The notes beneath the pieces are model-generated. The model saw only the letters and a program-made list of their open reading frames with translations. It was not told the DNA's origin and did not search any database. Of a stretch of DNA of 64,000 nucleotides, positions 35,264 through 44,764 are shown piece by piece (the stretch's first letter is position 1; each line of letters starts with the position of its first letter). This DNA is from Vibrio pomeroyi (GTDB lineage: Bacteria > Pseudomonadota > Gammaproteobacteria > Enterobacterales > Vibrionaceae), in NCBI RefSeq assembly GCF_024347595.1, contig NZ_AP025506.1, positions 1,488,001-1,552,000 of the forward strand. Direction: 5' to 3'. The translations under genes were made by a program, and so were the position numbers.

Positions 35264-36166
35264 ATGAAGAAGTTATCTAAAAACCTTTTATCAAGAACCG
35301 CGCTTTTAGGAACAATGAGTTTAGGAGCTATGCTAGCTGCATCGGGTGTTGTCTCTGCAGCGGAGTTAAACATCACTCATTACAATCCGGGTGAAAATGC
35401 AATATTCCCAGCAACCTCTGTGCTGGTTTCAGGAGAGAAAGAAGTGATTCTGTTTGATGCACAATTTAGTGTCGCAGACGGGCAAAAGCTGGTGGATCAA
35501 ATCAAAGCGACTGGCAAAGAGCTATCGATGATTTACATCAGCAGCGGTGACCCAGATTTCTACTTTGGCTTAGAACCGATTGTGGCGGCATTTCCAAACG
35601 TAGAGATCGTTGCCAGTGATGCGGTTGTTGCACATATCAAGCGCACCAAAGATGCCAAGCTCGAATATTGGGGGCCAATTTTAGAAGACAACGCACCGTC
35701 TAAAGTTATTGTGCCAACCGTTCTTAACGACACCAAGCTAAGTATTGAAGGTGAAACCATCGAGGTGAGAGAAATCAACACACATCAAGCTTACTTATGG
35801 GTTCCGTCTGAGAAAACTGTGTTTGGTGGTGTGTCGGTGTATAACGGCGTGCATGTATGGATGGCAGATACCGCATCAAAAGAGATTCGTAGCCAGTGGT
35901 CACAATCATTAGAGCGCATGAAAGCACTTAAGCCTGAAGTGGTCATTCCGGGTCACTACTTAGGTGAAATGCCAACGGGTACAAATGGCGTGCAATTTAC
36001 ATTGGATTACGTAGCTGACATCGAAGATGCGCTGGCAGGTACAAGTAAGCCAACGTCTGTTGAGATCGTTGATTACATGAAGAAAGCATACCCACAATTT
36101 AAGGCGACGGAAGGCGATCTAGAACTGGGTGCCAAAGTGTTAAGTGGTGAGATGGAATGGCACTAA
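35264..36166 (+). CDS. Exported metallo-beta-lactamase-fold protein with lost metal motif
   Basis: A 300-aa protein with a signal peptide (about 1-33, ending GVVSAAE). The MBL fold is recognisable from ATSVLVSGEKEVILFDAQFS, then IYISSGDPDFYFGLE, THQAYLWVPSEKTVFGGVSVYNG and PEVVIPGHYLG. In active enzymes the second stretch is HxHxDH; here it reads SSGDPDF, so the His pair is missing, and the later GD is GV. Only the PGH His is left. It is probably a non-hydrolytic family member or uses an unusual metal site. The LysR gene is divergent. Confidence 0.8.
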   Translation: MKKLSKNLLSRTALLGTMSLGAMLAASGVVSAAELNITHYNPGENAIFPATSVLVSGEKEVILFDAQFSVADGQKLVDQIKATGKELSMIYISSGDPDFYFGLEPIVAAFPNVEIVASDAVVAHIKRTKDAKLEYWGPILEDNAPSKVIVPTVLNDTKLSIEGETIEVREINTHQAYLWVPSEKTVFGGVSVYNGVHVWMADTASKEIRSQWSQSLERMKALKPEVVIPGHYLGEMPTGTNGVQFTLDYVADIEDALAGTSKPTSVEIVDYMKKAYPQFKATEGDLELGAKVLSGEMEWH

Positions 36167-36315
36167 GTTGATTATCTCGGTTGTGTCTCAGAAAAGCCTG
36201 AAGATTATGTGCTAGATTTATTGGTGATACACAACTGGAGATATCGATGATCTGGCTTTCGGTGAAAGTACTACAGATTGGACTTGTCTACGGATACAGG
36301 AAGTATCAAAAAACA

Positions 36316-36346
36316 AAAAGAGCACCTATTTAGGGGCTCTTTTTTT
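36316..36346 (+). terminator. Rho-independent terminator
   Basis: AAAAGAGCACCTA / TAGGGGCTCTTTT with a TT loop (one mismatch) and a T-run, 150 bp beyond the MBL-fold gene. Not directly adjacent, so it may end a longer transcript. Confidence 0.8.
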
Positions 36347-36446
36347 GATGTATTAGCAGCGTGTGGAAAGAAAACTCGCCATTATCTGGTTTAATAGTCA
36401 GTATCTAAATTGACTCTGAAATGTCACATCATCAATAAGCGAGTTT

Positions 36447-37262
36447 ATGTTGAAAATAGAACCCATTACCCCTCACATCGGTGCTCGTATTCAAGGCGTT
36501 GACCTCGCTACATGCAGTGCGACTGAACTTGATGAGGTTTATCAGGCGCTTCTAACTCATCAAGTGATTTTTCTCGATGATCAAACCCTTTCGCCACAAC
36601 AGCATTTGATGATTGCAGAGCGGTTTGGACAACTTGAACCAGCACATCCGTTTTTTCCTCGCGTCGAACATGTGCCTCAGGTCAGTGTGATAGAAACAAC
36701 GCGTGGCAATGCTCCGATGGAAAGCTATTGGCATACGGATTTAACATGGCGTGAATTGCCATCGAAAGCTTCTCTGTTGCATGCTCAGCATGTACCCAGC
36801 GTGGGAGGGGACACGATGTGGTGTTCGATGGTGGCTGTGTTTGAATCGTTAGATGAAGACATGAAAGCAAAGCTGAGAGGCTTGTCAGCGACCCATTCGC
36901 TGGTGGCGTTTGAAGGCATAGAGTCGGATAAAATTGAGCTTGATTGGCACAAGTCGTTAATCAAAACTGCTCGGGAAAATCCTCCAGTCGTTCACTCGGT
37001 TGTTCAGGTTCACCCAGAAACCGGTAAAGAAACGCTCTATATCAATGAGCAGTTTACGCGTTATATCAATGAGCTCCACCGCCAAGAGAGTGATGCTTTA
37101 CTCAGCCAACTGTTCGAAATTGCAAGACGTCCCGAGTTTCAAGTTCGTTTTAAATGGGATAAAGGATCAATGGCGATCTGGGATAACAGGGTAACGCAAC
37201 ATTACGCGGTGATAGATTACGGCGATACGACAAGGAAAATGCACAGAGTGACGGTGACCTAA
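36447..37262 (+). CDS. TauD/TfdA-family 2-oxoglutarate dioxygenase
   Basis: A 271-aa Fe(II)/2-oxoglutarate oxygenase. The 2-His-1-carboxylate triad is visible as YWHTDLTW (His, Asp) and a distal His (TQHYAVIDY), with the 2-oxoglutarate Arg in RKMHRVTV. The N-terminus MLKIEPITPHIGARIQGVDL matches the TauD/TfdA/AtsK group that releases sulfite or oxidises herbicide-like compounds. Taurine is a common marine substrate, but the sequence alone does not prove it. Confidence 0.88.
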   Translation: MLKIEPITPHIGARIQGVDLATCSATELDEVYQALLTHQVIFLDDQTLSPQQHLMIAERFGQLEPAHPFFPRVEHVPQVSVIETTRGNAPMESYWHTDLTWRELPSKASLLHAQHVPSVGGDTMWCSMVAVFESLDEDMKAKLRGLSATHSLVAFEGIESDKIELDWHKSLIKTARENPPVVHSVVQVHPETGKETLYINEQFTRYINELHRQESDALLSQLFEIARRPEFQVRFKWDKGSMAIWDNRVTQHYAVIDYGDTTRKMHRVTVT

Positions 37263-37302
37263 CGTCCGTAAATGCAAGCTAAGCCGAATGCGGTTAAATA
37301 TT

Positions 37303-37331
37303 TTGACTCATCGATTAATGTGATTTATTTT
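37303..37331 (+). promoter_or_regulatory. Promoter of the ABC-F leader
   Basis: TTGACT at 37303-37308 and TATTTT at 37326-37331, with a 17-bp spacer. It is about 45 bp upstream of the leader ORF. Confidence 0.6.
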
Positions 37332-37374
37332 TAGCGCGAATCTTCAACTCAATACAAATATAAGGAGGATTTTT

Positions 37375-37455
37375 ATGAAAGTGTGTGAATTTAACTTTGC
37401 GCATATTTTTTGGTACGACCAAAACTCAAGTTTTAACACTATCGTGCTGCGATAA
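37375..37455 (+). CDS. 26-codon leader peptide upstream of the ABC-F gene
   Basis: AAGGAGGA at 37362-37369 followed by ATG at 37375 and TAA at 37453-37455, a better ribosome site than the main gene has. The product reads MKVCEFNFAHIFWYDQNSSF and six more residues. Codons 17-20 overlie a segment CTCAAGTTTT (37425-37434) that can pair with AAAACTTGAG at 37458-37467 and AAACTTGAG at 37559-37567, the latter adjoining the ABC-F start. This is the layout of translation-coupled attenuation, known for some ABC-F genes such as vmlR and msrD. Candidate only. Confidence 0.6.
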   Translation: MKVCEFNFAHIFWYDQNSSFNTIVLR

Positions 37456-37574
37456 CCAAAACTTGAGCGAAGCATTAAACATAACCCTCAATAGAGTTTC
37501 TTCACTCTAGTTTACTTGGTTGTTGTCAGCGAATGACGACAGCGCTTTCTTGCGCTTGAAACTTGAGTAAACAA

Positions 37575-39341
37575 ATGACTACATTAATATCTACATCATC
37601 TATTTCTTACGATCTAACATCATGCCGCTTATTTGATGGGCTTTCTTTCACCATTAAAAAGGGTGACCGCATTGGCCTAATTGGCAGCAATGGGTGTGGA
37701 AAAAGCACATTACTGCGTCTATTAAACAAAGACTTACCAGACTATGTTGGTAGTGTTTCATTCGCCTCTTATGCCGAAGTTGCGCTTATTGAGCAACATC
37801 TTCCTAAACGACTGCTGACTATGTCGATGCTCGATTCTGTTGTCGATAACCTGTCACCTGAGCTCCAACTCTCTGAGCAATGGCGTGCTCAAATCATCTT
37901 GTTTAATTTAGGCTTTGACGAAAGCAATTGGGATCAGCCGATTGGCACCTTAAGTGGCGGTCAATACGCACGAGTACTGGTGGCAAGAGCCCTGATTATC
38001 GAACCCGACGTTCTGCTACTGGATGAACCGAGCAACCACTTAGATTTGCCAACCTTGCTTTGGTTAGAGCAATTTCTGATGGATTGGAAGGGCACTTTTG
38101 TGATGGTGTCACATGACCAAAGGTTACTCGATCATGTAACTAACTGTACTTGGGTACTGCGTGATAAAAAACTGCAAACCTTTAGTCAAACCTGCACACA
38201 AGCAAGGAAGGCTTTAGAGGAGAAAGACCGAGCTGACGCTGAAAGGCAAGAAGCGGAGCAAAAGGAGATTAACCGCATTGAAAAGAGTGCACAGCGATTA
38301 GCTATTTGGGGTAGGGATTTCGATAACGAAGGCCTAGCACGCAAAGCCAAAAGCATGGAGAAACGTGCCGCAGGTTTACGAACGACCATGACCCGTTTGG
38401 ATACGATTGAACCATGGACACTAAGCCTGTCAGGTGAGTCAATGAAGGCCAATCGCTTACTTGAACTAGCTTCGGTGCCAATCGCCGCCGCGCAAGATCA
38501 AGCACCTTTGTTTGAAGTTCTGTTCCAGCAGGTTAAGAGCGGTGACCGAGTCGCTATCTTAGGTAAGAACGGCGCAGGGAAATCTTCATTGTTGAAGGTG
38601 CTATGGGCAAGCTATCAAGCCTCTCAACTTGAAGATAATGGTTACTTCCATCCTCAAGCTGAAGTGGGTTATTACGACCAAAGCTTGAACCAACTGTACG
38701 ATGAACATTCTTTGATAGATTCGTTGTACCCGTTTTATCCGGTTTCTCAGGAAGCCAGAAAAATGGCTTTGATCAGCGCGGGTTTTTCTTATGAGAGACA
38801 CGATCAAAAGATCGCTGAACTGAGTGGTGGCGAGCGTTCCCGGCTATTGTTCGTCGGGCTATCTTTGGCTAAGTATCACTTCCTGTTGCTTGACGAACCA
38901 ACGAACCACCTGGATATTGAAGGCAAGGAAGAGTTGGCTGAATGTTTAACTCGTTTCGAAGGCGGCCTGTTGTTGGTTAGCCATGATCGAGAGCTCATCG
39001 AAAGTTCATGTAATCGATTCTGGTATATCAATGACAGTCAGCTGGTGGAAATGACTTATCTAGACGCGGTTTATGACGCCATGTCTGTCGGTAATCAAGT
39101 TGATAGCTTAGAGGCGGGAGGGGAAACTCCGAGCACTGTGCGATCACGCTCTTCTGCCATTGAAAATCAACACCATGAGCAAGCTCGAAATGACGAAGAG
39201 TTGCTGTTGGAAAGGCTATTAGAGTTGGAAGAGTTACTAACACAAGACCAGTCACGCAAAGCGAAACACCAGAAGCCAGATCTGCAACAGAAATGGCAGA
39301 AAGAGATAGTTAGCATAAACGCGAAACTCGAGCTCAGTTAG
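37575..39341 (+). CDS. ABC-F family ATPase (ribosome-associated type)
   Basis: A 588-aa protein with two ATPase cassettes and no membrane part. The first has Walker A GLIGSNGCGKST, signature LSGGQYARV, Walker B VLLLDEPSNHLD; the second has ILGKNGAGKSS, LSGGERSRL, FLLLDEPTNHLD. A linker helix rich in charged residues (about 215-280) lies between and a coiled-coil tail ends the protein. ABC-F proteins act on the ribosome, some giving antibiotic resistance. The ATG at 37575 is used; a TTG at 37563 lies within the repeat. It has a terminator at 39412 and a 225-nt structured leader. Confidence 0.9.
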   Translation: MTTLISTSSISYDLTSCRLFDGLSFTIKKGDRIGLIGSNGCGKSTLLRLLNKDLPDYVGSVSFASYAEVALIEQHLPKRLLTMSMLDSVVDNLSPELQLSEQWRAQIILFNLGFDESNWDQPIGTLSGGQYARVLVARALIIEPDVLLLDEPSNHLDLPTLLWLEQFLMDWKGTFVMVSHDQRLLDHVTNCTWVLRDKKLQTFSQTCTQARKALEEKDRADAERQEAEQKEINRIEKSAQRLAIWGRDFDNEGLARKAKSMEKRAAGLRTTMTRLDTIEPWTLSLSGESMKANRLLELASVPIAAAQDQAPLFEVLFQQVKSGDRVAILGKNGAGKSSLLKVLWASYQASQLEDNGYFHPQAEVGYYDQSLNQLYDEHSLIDSLYPFYPVSQEARKMALISAGFSYERHDQKIAELSGGERSRLLFVGLSLAKYHFLLLDEPTNHLDIEGKEELAECLTRFEGGLLLVSHDRELIESSCNRFWYINDSQLVEMTYLDAVYDAMSVGNQVDSLEAGGETPSTVRSRSSAIENQHHEQARNDEELLLERLLELEELLTQDQSRKAKHQKPDLQQKWQKEIVSINAKLELS

Positions 39342-39411
39342 CTTTTGATTCAATTCGCTAAGTACATTGGCTAGCACTACAGCTCGACTGTGACCGCTAA
39401 ATATGAAAAGT

Positions 39412-39448
39412 AAGGCTCTTTAGCTCAGTATTGACTAAAGAGCCTTGT
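39412..39448 (+). terminator. Rho-independent terminator after the ABC-F gene
   Basis: AAGGCTCTTTAG / CTAAAGAGCCTT perfect stem, followed by GTTGTTTTT. Confidence 0.88.
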
Positions 39449-39631
39449 TGTTTTTATAAGCACATACATAAGCCCCAAAAACTAAGATTAAACGCAAATA
39501 CCTTCATATATATTTGATTGAAACCTCACTGCTGGCAGGGGATGTGTAATATAATCGGCGCCTAAATATAAGAATAAAAATTAAACCATAGAACCAGTAA
39601 ACGTTAGGGCTTAGAGAACAAAGTATTTCGT

Positions 39632-41680
39632 ATGAACGCTATTCGCAAAGTTTATCAATACGCAGAACCTAATCTCACCCTTGTGGGTTGGATGGGCTTT
39701 GTCGGCTTTCCCATTTACTACATTGTGTGGGAGTTTTTGTTCCCTCAACCTTATGAAAACCTACCGCTGCGTCTAACGTGTTCGGTACTGTTCTTAGGCA
39801 TCATTTTCCGTAATCGTGTGCCATTTGAATGGCGCAAATACCTTCCGGCTTATTACCAAGTTGCGGTAACCCTCTGCTTGCCGTGTTTCTTCTTTTATAT
39901 GCTGCTGATGAACAATTGGTCCAACGTTTGGGTCATGTCTTTTATGTCGGCTATATTCCTGCATATTTTGTTGGTGCACGTCACTAAGGTCATGTTCGCA
40001 CAAACTTTTGCCGGAATCGGAATTGCGACGTTATGTGCTTGGGTGGCACAAGGCTTCTACCTAGAAATTACAATGGACTGGACGCATGTGCCCATCTTCT
40101 TGTTTATCTACCTGTTCGGTAACTTGTTCTATTTCCGTAATCAGGTGGAACATGAAAATAAGGTATCACTGGCAAAGTCTTTTGGTGCCGGTATTGCCCA
40201 TGAGATGCGAAACCCTTTAAGTGGTTTATTAACGTCTATTGATGTTATGCAATCCATACTGCCGAACCCTAAAAGTGGCGACCATAAAGGGCAATATGCG
40301 CTGAGCAATGAAGACGTTATCCAGCTGCGAGAAGTGGGTGATGAAGCGATGGAGATCATCCATTCAGGTAACGAGACGATTGATCTGCTACTGACTTCAA
40401 TTGATGAAAACCGCGTATCTCGCTCGACCTTTAAAAAGCATTCGGCGCAAGCGGTCGTTGAGGATTCGATTGCCAGCTTTAATTACAAACGCGCAGCCGA
40501 TAAATCGGCAATCTCTTTAGACGTACAAAGCGACTTTGACTTCTTAGGTAGCGATACCTTGTTGAAGTACGTGATGTACAACTTGTTCAAGAACGCATTC
40601 CACCATCGCAGCCCGGAAGATTTCCATATTCATGTCACGATGTGCAGTGATGAAGTCACCAATCAAATCATGGTGACGGATAACGGTTCTGGCATATCAA
40701 GCGATGTGATTCGACGTATCTTCCAAGACTTCTACACCACAGGCCAATCGGGTAACTACGGCTTAGGCTTGCCATTTTGTCAGAAGGTAATGCGCTCGTT
40801 TGGTGGCGAAATTAAATGTCAGTCGGAAGTGGAACAATGGACGCAATTCACGATGACGTTTCCATCTCTGACATCCAACTCAGTCAAAGAGATAAAGAGC
40901 GAGCTGACTAAGTTAAAGAGCGTGGTGATGATCAGTGACCAGAAAGTTCTGACCAGTAAAATGACCGAGATGTCGCGTTTTATGGGCTTTGACCTCACTA
41001 TTATGGATGTCGCTTCTGCGCTTAAAAATAAGGAATATCAGTTCGAATTTGATCTGGTGTTCGTTGATATGGAGAGCTTGGATCTACGAGCTAGCTGCTT
41101 GGAGAGAATTGAATCACTACTTTCGTTTACCGAAGCTCGAATCATTTATCTCTATGAGCATCATCCGATTAGGCGTGTACGTAACGTCTCCTTTGAGCCT
41201 ATTTGGGTGGAAACGCAGGTTTGGCTACTCAATACCAAAGCGACCATCGACCGTTTACTGTTCGATTCCAATTACGTGATGCCATCTGTACCAGTGAAAC
41301 CGCTAGAGGTTGCGAATAAGCGTACGATCATGGTCGTGGATGACAACGAATCTCTGCGTCGTTTTACCGCGATGTTACTGGAAAAGCAGGGCTTTGATGT
41401 TGTGCAAAAAGAAGATGGTCAGCAAGCGTTAGACGCGTTGGATAGTGATGATATTGACTTAATTCTCATGGATATCGAAATGCCCATCATGGATGGTGTG
41501 GAAGCTTCTCGCCGAATTCGAAGTGCCAACAAGGCTTACTCTTCAGTGCCGATTATTGCCCATACCGGTGACAGTTCGCCGGTCACTTTGGAGAAAATGG
41601 AATCATCAGGCATGTCTGATTTCATCGTCAAACCCGCTGATAAAAACCGACTGTTCGATAAGATTGCTCACTGGATCTAG
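39632..41680 (+). CDS. cqsS: CAI-1 receptor hybrid histidine kinase CqsS
   Basis: A 682-aa sensor kinase. The N-terminus (VYQYAEPNLTLVGWMGFVGFP) and the six-helix membrane domain (about residues 15-175) match CqsS of Vibrio cholerae and V. harveyi. Then come the H-box GIAHEMRNPLSG, HATPase motifs (YNLFKNAFHHR, DNGSGIS, GLGLPF) and a C-terminal receiver (TIMVVDDNESLRRF, phospho-Asp in LILMDIEMPIMDG). It autophosphorylates at low cell density and feeds LuxU/LuxO; CAI-1 binding turns it into a phosphatase. The convergent cqsA gene makes its ligand. Confidence 0.95.
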   Translation: MNAIRKVYQYAEPNLTLVGWMGFVGFPIYYIVWEFLFPQPYENLPLRLTCSVLFLGIIFRNRVPFEWRKYLPAYYQVAVTLCLPCFFFYMLLMNNWSNVWVMSFMSAIFLHILLVHVTKVMFAQTFAGIGIATLCAWVAQGFYLEITMDWTHVPIFLFIYLFGNLFYFRNQVEHENKVSLAKSFGAGIAHEMRNPLSGLLTSIDVMQSILPNPKSGDHKGQYALSNEDVIQLREVGDEAMEIIHSGNETIDLLLTSIDENRVSRSTFKKHSAQAVVEDSIASFNYKRAADKSAISLDVQSDFDFLGSDTLLKYVMYNLFKNAFHHRSPEDFHIHVTMCSDEVTNQIMVTDNGSGISSDVIRRIFQDFYTTGQSGNYGLGLPFCQKVMRSFGGEIKCQSEVEQWTQFTMTFPSLTSNSVKEIKSELTKLKSVVMISDQKVLTSKMTEMSRFMGFDLTIMDVASALKNKEYQFEFDLVFVDMESLDLRASCLERIESLLSFTEARIIYLYEHHPIRRVRNVSFEPIWVETQVWLLNTKATIDRLLFDSNYVMPSVPVKPLEVANKRTIMVVDDNESLRRFTAMLLEKQGFDVVQKEDGQQALDALDSDDIDLILMDIEMPIMDGVEASRRIRSANKAYSSVPIIAHTGDSSPVTLEKMESSGMSDFIVKPADKNRLFDKIAHWI

Positions 41681-41733
41681 TGAATGTCATAGGTTGATCT
41701 ACACAACCATTTTGTAGGTGACTCAAATACAAG

Positions 41734-41766
41734 AAAGAGCTCAGCGAATTGCTGGGCTCTTTTTGT
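41734..41766 (+). terminator. Bidirectional terminator between cqsS and cqsA
   Basis: AGAGCTCAGC-GAATT-GCTGGGCTCT hairpin with a T-run on the plus strand, located between the convergent cqsS and cqsA genes. Confidence 0.82.
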
Positions 41767-41831
41767 TTAGCGACATGGTAGCGTCCATTCTGTCCTGCCG
41801 TTTTTTAGTTAAAGAATTAGTGTGTTCAGAG

Positions 41832-43013
41832 TTATACGAACTCTAACTCTGGGTGATGGTACGCCTCGTGACAAACCGTGAGCACATGGTCAACGTCGCG
41901 TGGCGTCATGTCGGCATTCACTGAAAATCGGATGATGTTCTTATTCTTCCCAGTCGCTGGACGGCAGAACACTGCGCCGAACACATCTCGCTCTTCAAGG
42001 AAATCGCGTACTCGCTCTGTATTTCTTTCATTTCCGCACTCTAGCGAGACGATTTGAGATTCGCTACGGATGTTAAAGCCGATCCGTTTTAGACCCGTAA
42101 CAAGCGACTGTGCTCGCTTAAACAGGGCTTCTCGTTTGTCATCTGCACCTTTAATTACCTCTAATGTTTTCTCTAAGCGAATCACTTCTTGTGGCAATAC
42201 GGTTGAGCTAAAAATGGCGGGATAAGCAACAAACGGCAAAGTATCAGAGAGTTGTTTGGGCCCAAGGATCGCGCCTGCACGATAAGCGAAGGTTTTTGCC
42301 AAGCTGACCGTGATAAAGTCGACTTGCTCAGTGATCCCAAGCGCTTGCACCAAGCCTGCACCTTTGTCACCGTGTGTCCCTAATGAATGGGACTCATCGA
42401 CGATAACAGCACAATCAAACTCTTGCGCCATTTCGTAGATGTCGCGGAGCGGGGCAATGGTACCAATGGTGCTGTAAATCGAGTCGACCACAATCACACC
42501 AGAGCCATGACGTTCCAGTTGTTTACGTAAGTGACTCATATTGTTATGCATAAATGGATGAGCTGCCGCACCGGCCGCACGAATACCTTCCCATAGCGAC
42601 ATGTGCGCAAAGAAGTCGATATACACAGGTGTATTTGGCGGACAGATCGTTTGAAGTAACCCAATATTGGCCGCCCAACCAGACTGAGAAAGCAGGCAGC
42701 TTTCCATTCCAACATAGTTGGCGAGTTTGGTTTCAAACGCAGGTTTAGATTCTGCATCTTGTAAGAAAATCGCAGACATCACCACATTGTCGTCGTGGTC
42801 GCTGATCGCCGCTTGGTGAGCTTGTTGGATTGCTTTGTGGTGCGACAAAGCCAAATAATCATTGCTTTGCATGACAACGGAGTCGCGCGATGGACGTTTA
42901 CCCAAAACCAAGTGTTTCTGGCTTTGGTTCTGGGTGATTAGGTCTTGAATATAGAAGCTCAAGCGTTCTTCAATAAAGGAAGGTAATGGTTTGTTTTTGG
43001 TTTTATCACTCAT
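41832..43013 (-). CDS. cqsA: CAI-1 autoinducer synthase CqsA
   Basis: A 393-aa PLP enzyme of the alpha-oxoamine synthase family. The ATG at 43013 (MSDKTKNKPLPSFIEERL) is used; an upstream TTG is less likely. Motifs: DYLALSHH, SLLSQSGWAANIGLL, VDESHSLGTHG and the PLP Lys in VSLAKTFAYRAGA. It condenses an acyl-CoA with S-adenosylmethionine to make the precursor of the C10/C8 3-hydroxyketone CAI-1. Convergent with its receptor gene cqsS, the arrangement seen in other vibrios. Confidence 0.95.
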   Translation of the reverse strand: MSDKTKNKPLPSFIEERLSFYIQDLITQNQSQKHLVLGKRPSRDSVVMQSNDYLALSHHKAIQQAHQAAISDHDDNVVMSAIFLQDAESKPAFETKLANYVGMESCLLSQSGWAANIGLLQTICPPNTPVYIDFFAHMSLWEGIRAAGAAAHPFMHNNMSHLRKQLERHGSGVIVVDSIYSTIGTIAPLRDIYEMAQEFDCAVIVDESHSLGTHGDKGAGLVQALGITEQVDFITVSLAKTFAYRAGAILGPKQLSDTLPFVAYPAIFSSTVLPQEVIRLEKTLEVIKGADDKREALFKRAQSLVTGLKRIGFNIRSESQIVSLECGNERNTERVRDFLEERDVFGAVFCRPATGKNKNIIRFSVNADMTPRDVDHVLTVCHEAYHHPELEFV

Positions 43014-43271
43014 AATAGTTCTCTTCAAATACAGGATAACGCCAGCGCTGACGGCTGTATATTGAAGATAAAAAGTGATGTGTCATTAGCCAAGTTGCAT
43101 AATTTTGTGGGTGCTTGCAAACTCAGCATTTAAGGGTTTTGAGGCGAAGGGATTTCCTTACGGTAACGAGCTTTAACCCAATTCTAATCAGAATAATAAC
43201 CGCCTCTTTTATAACAAATAGCGATGAAGGGGCTAAGAATCAAAGCTGTGAGAGAAAGCTTTGAAAACAGT

Positions 43272-44660
43272 CTAACCATTGACACATCGATGGATAATTT
43301 TAATCAAGTCATCCAATTGTTGCTTGGCTTCTCCCTCTAGCGAATAACCAAAATTGATGCGTAGGCAGTTGCTGTAGAGATCAAGAGTGCTGAACAGATA
43401 GCCAAGCCTGATATCAAGTTTTTGTGCGGCTACCGCTTGAGTAAATGCTGGCTGATCTAGATTGGGTATTTGTAACCAAAGCACCATGCCACCTTGTGGG
43501 TTACTGATCTTCACATCTTGAGGAAGGTGTTGGGCTAAATAGCTGAGGTATTGCTGACGTAAAGAGAGGATTTGAGAGCATCTTCTTCTAACGTGTTTGG
43601 CGTATTGGCCAGACTCGATAAAGTCAGCAACCGCAAGTTGAGTCGGCAGGGCAACACCATAACTCGCAGCAGAAAACTGAGCCTTGTACTCGTCTATGTA
43701 TCTTCCCGGTAAGCACCAGCCTAAACGATAACTGGGTGAAAGGCTTTTCGATACCGACCCACACCACAACACGTATCCACCTTTGTCGTAGTATTTTGCA
43801 GGCAGTGGCGTGTGTGATGAGTATGACAACTCCAAATACACATCGTCTTCAATGATGGGTACTCGATAGTGATTCGCCAACTCAGCCAGCTTTTGCTTTT
43901 GACTTGCAGACATATTGATCCCCTGAGGGTTCATATGAGAGGTACAAAAAATCGCAGCATCCACACGTTTGTTTTTTAGATGTGCTTCCAGTTGTTGTAG
44001 GTCGACACCGTCATCCAAAGACGGGATCTCTATGATCTGACGCGACATCTTGCCAAGCAACTCCAGAATGCCGTTGAAGCAAGGAGAACTGATAGCAATG
44101 GTGTCACCTTCTTTGGTACAGGATTCAAGAGCGGCTTTAATCGCCGACATACAGCCTGCAGTGATCACCATTTCGTCCGGTGAAAAGTGCACATCGAGCT
44201 TGGCGAAGTGGGTGGACAAAGCTTGTCTTAACATTGGCTCGCCCTGTGTATCAGGGTAGTGATTAAGCCTGTCGCCCATACGTTTGATAGAACGGCGGAA
44301 ACTGCGTTCTAGCTCAACAATCGATTGTTCATCATTAGTGGTGCTAGAGACTCCTAAAGGTCCATTGATTGAGTTATGAGTCGATGAAGTTTGTCTGACT
44401 TTGGAAACTTTACTCTCAAACTGTGCCCACTCAGGCGTTGAATGAACAGGCTTGTGAGGCGAGACAAAATACCCCGCTTGCGGGCGAGAATGAATCCAAC
44501 CCTGTGATTCTAATTCTTGGTAACAGCTGACTACGGTCGACATGCTGATGGCTTGCTGTTTAGCTAATTGACGAAGCGAAGGCATACGCCCACCTTCGGG
44601 CCTTTTCCCGGTTTCAATCTCATCAATGAACTGATTCGCAAGTTTTCTGTAGATACTCAT
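43272..44660 (-). CDS. MocR/GntR-type regulator with aminotransferase domain
   Basis: A 462-aa fusion. The GntR winged helix is at the N-terminus (FIDEIETGKRPEGGRMPSLRQLAKQQAISMSTVVSCYQELESQGWI), followed by a class I aminotransferase domain with the PLP Lys in WCGSVSKSLSPSYRLGW. MocR proteins use PLP to sense amino-group compounds and often control a divergent gene. The divergent gene 104 bp away is an EamA exporter, a common target of PdxR/MocR-type regulators. The start at 44660 is chosen (MSIYRKLANQ). Confidence 0.92.
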   Translation of the reverse strand: MSIYRKLANQFIDEIETGKRPEGGRMPSLRQLAKQQAISMSTVVSCYQELESQGWIHSRPQAGYFVSPHKPVHSTPEWAQFESKVSKVRQTSSTHNSINGPLGVSSTTNDEQSIVELERSFRRSIKRMGDRLNHYPDTQGEPMLRQALSTHFAKLDVHFSPDEMVITAGCMSAIKAALESCTKEGDTIAISSPCFNGILELLGKMSRQIIEIPSLDDGVDLQQLEAHLKNKRVDAAIFCTSHMNPQGINMSASQKQKLAELANHYRVPIIEDDVYLELSYSSHTPLPAKYYDKGGYVLWCGSVSKSLSPSYRLGWCLPGRYIDEYKAQFSAASYGVALPTQLAVADFIESGQYAKHVRRRCSQILSLRQQYLSYLAQHLPQDVKISNPQGGMVLWLQIPNLDQPAFTQAVAAQKLDIRLGYLFSTLDLYSNCLRINFGYSLEGEAKQQLDDLIKIIHRCVNG

Positions 44661-44764
44661 GGTCACGACCGTTGTTAACTGTACTGGTTTTTATTGTAAA
44701 AATTGTATCTGTACCGGTTTTGTTGTTCAAGGGATACTCTTTCAAAACAAAAGGAGGGGTCAGT

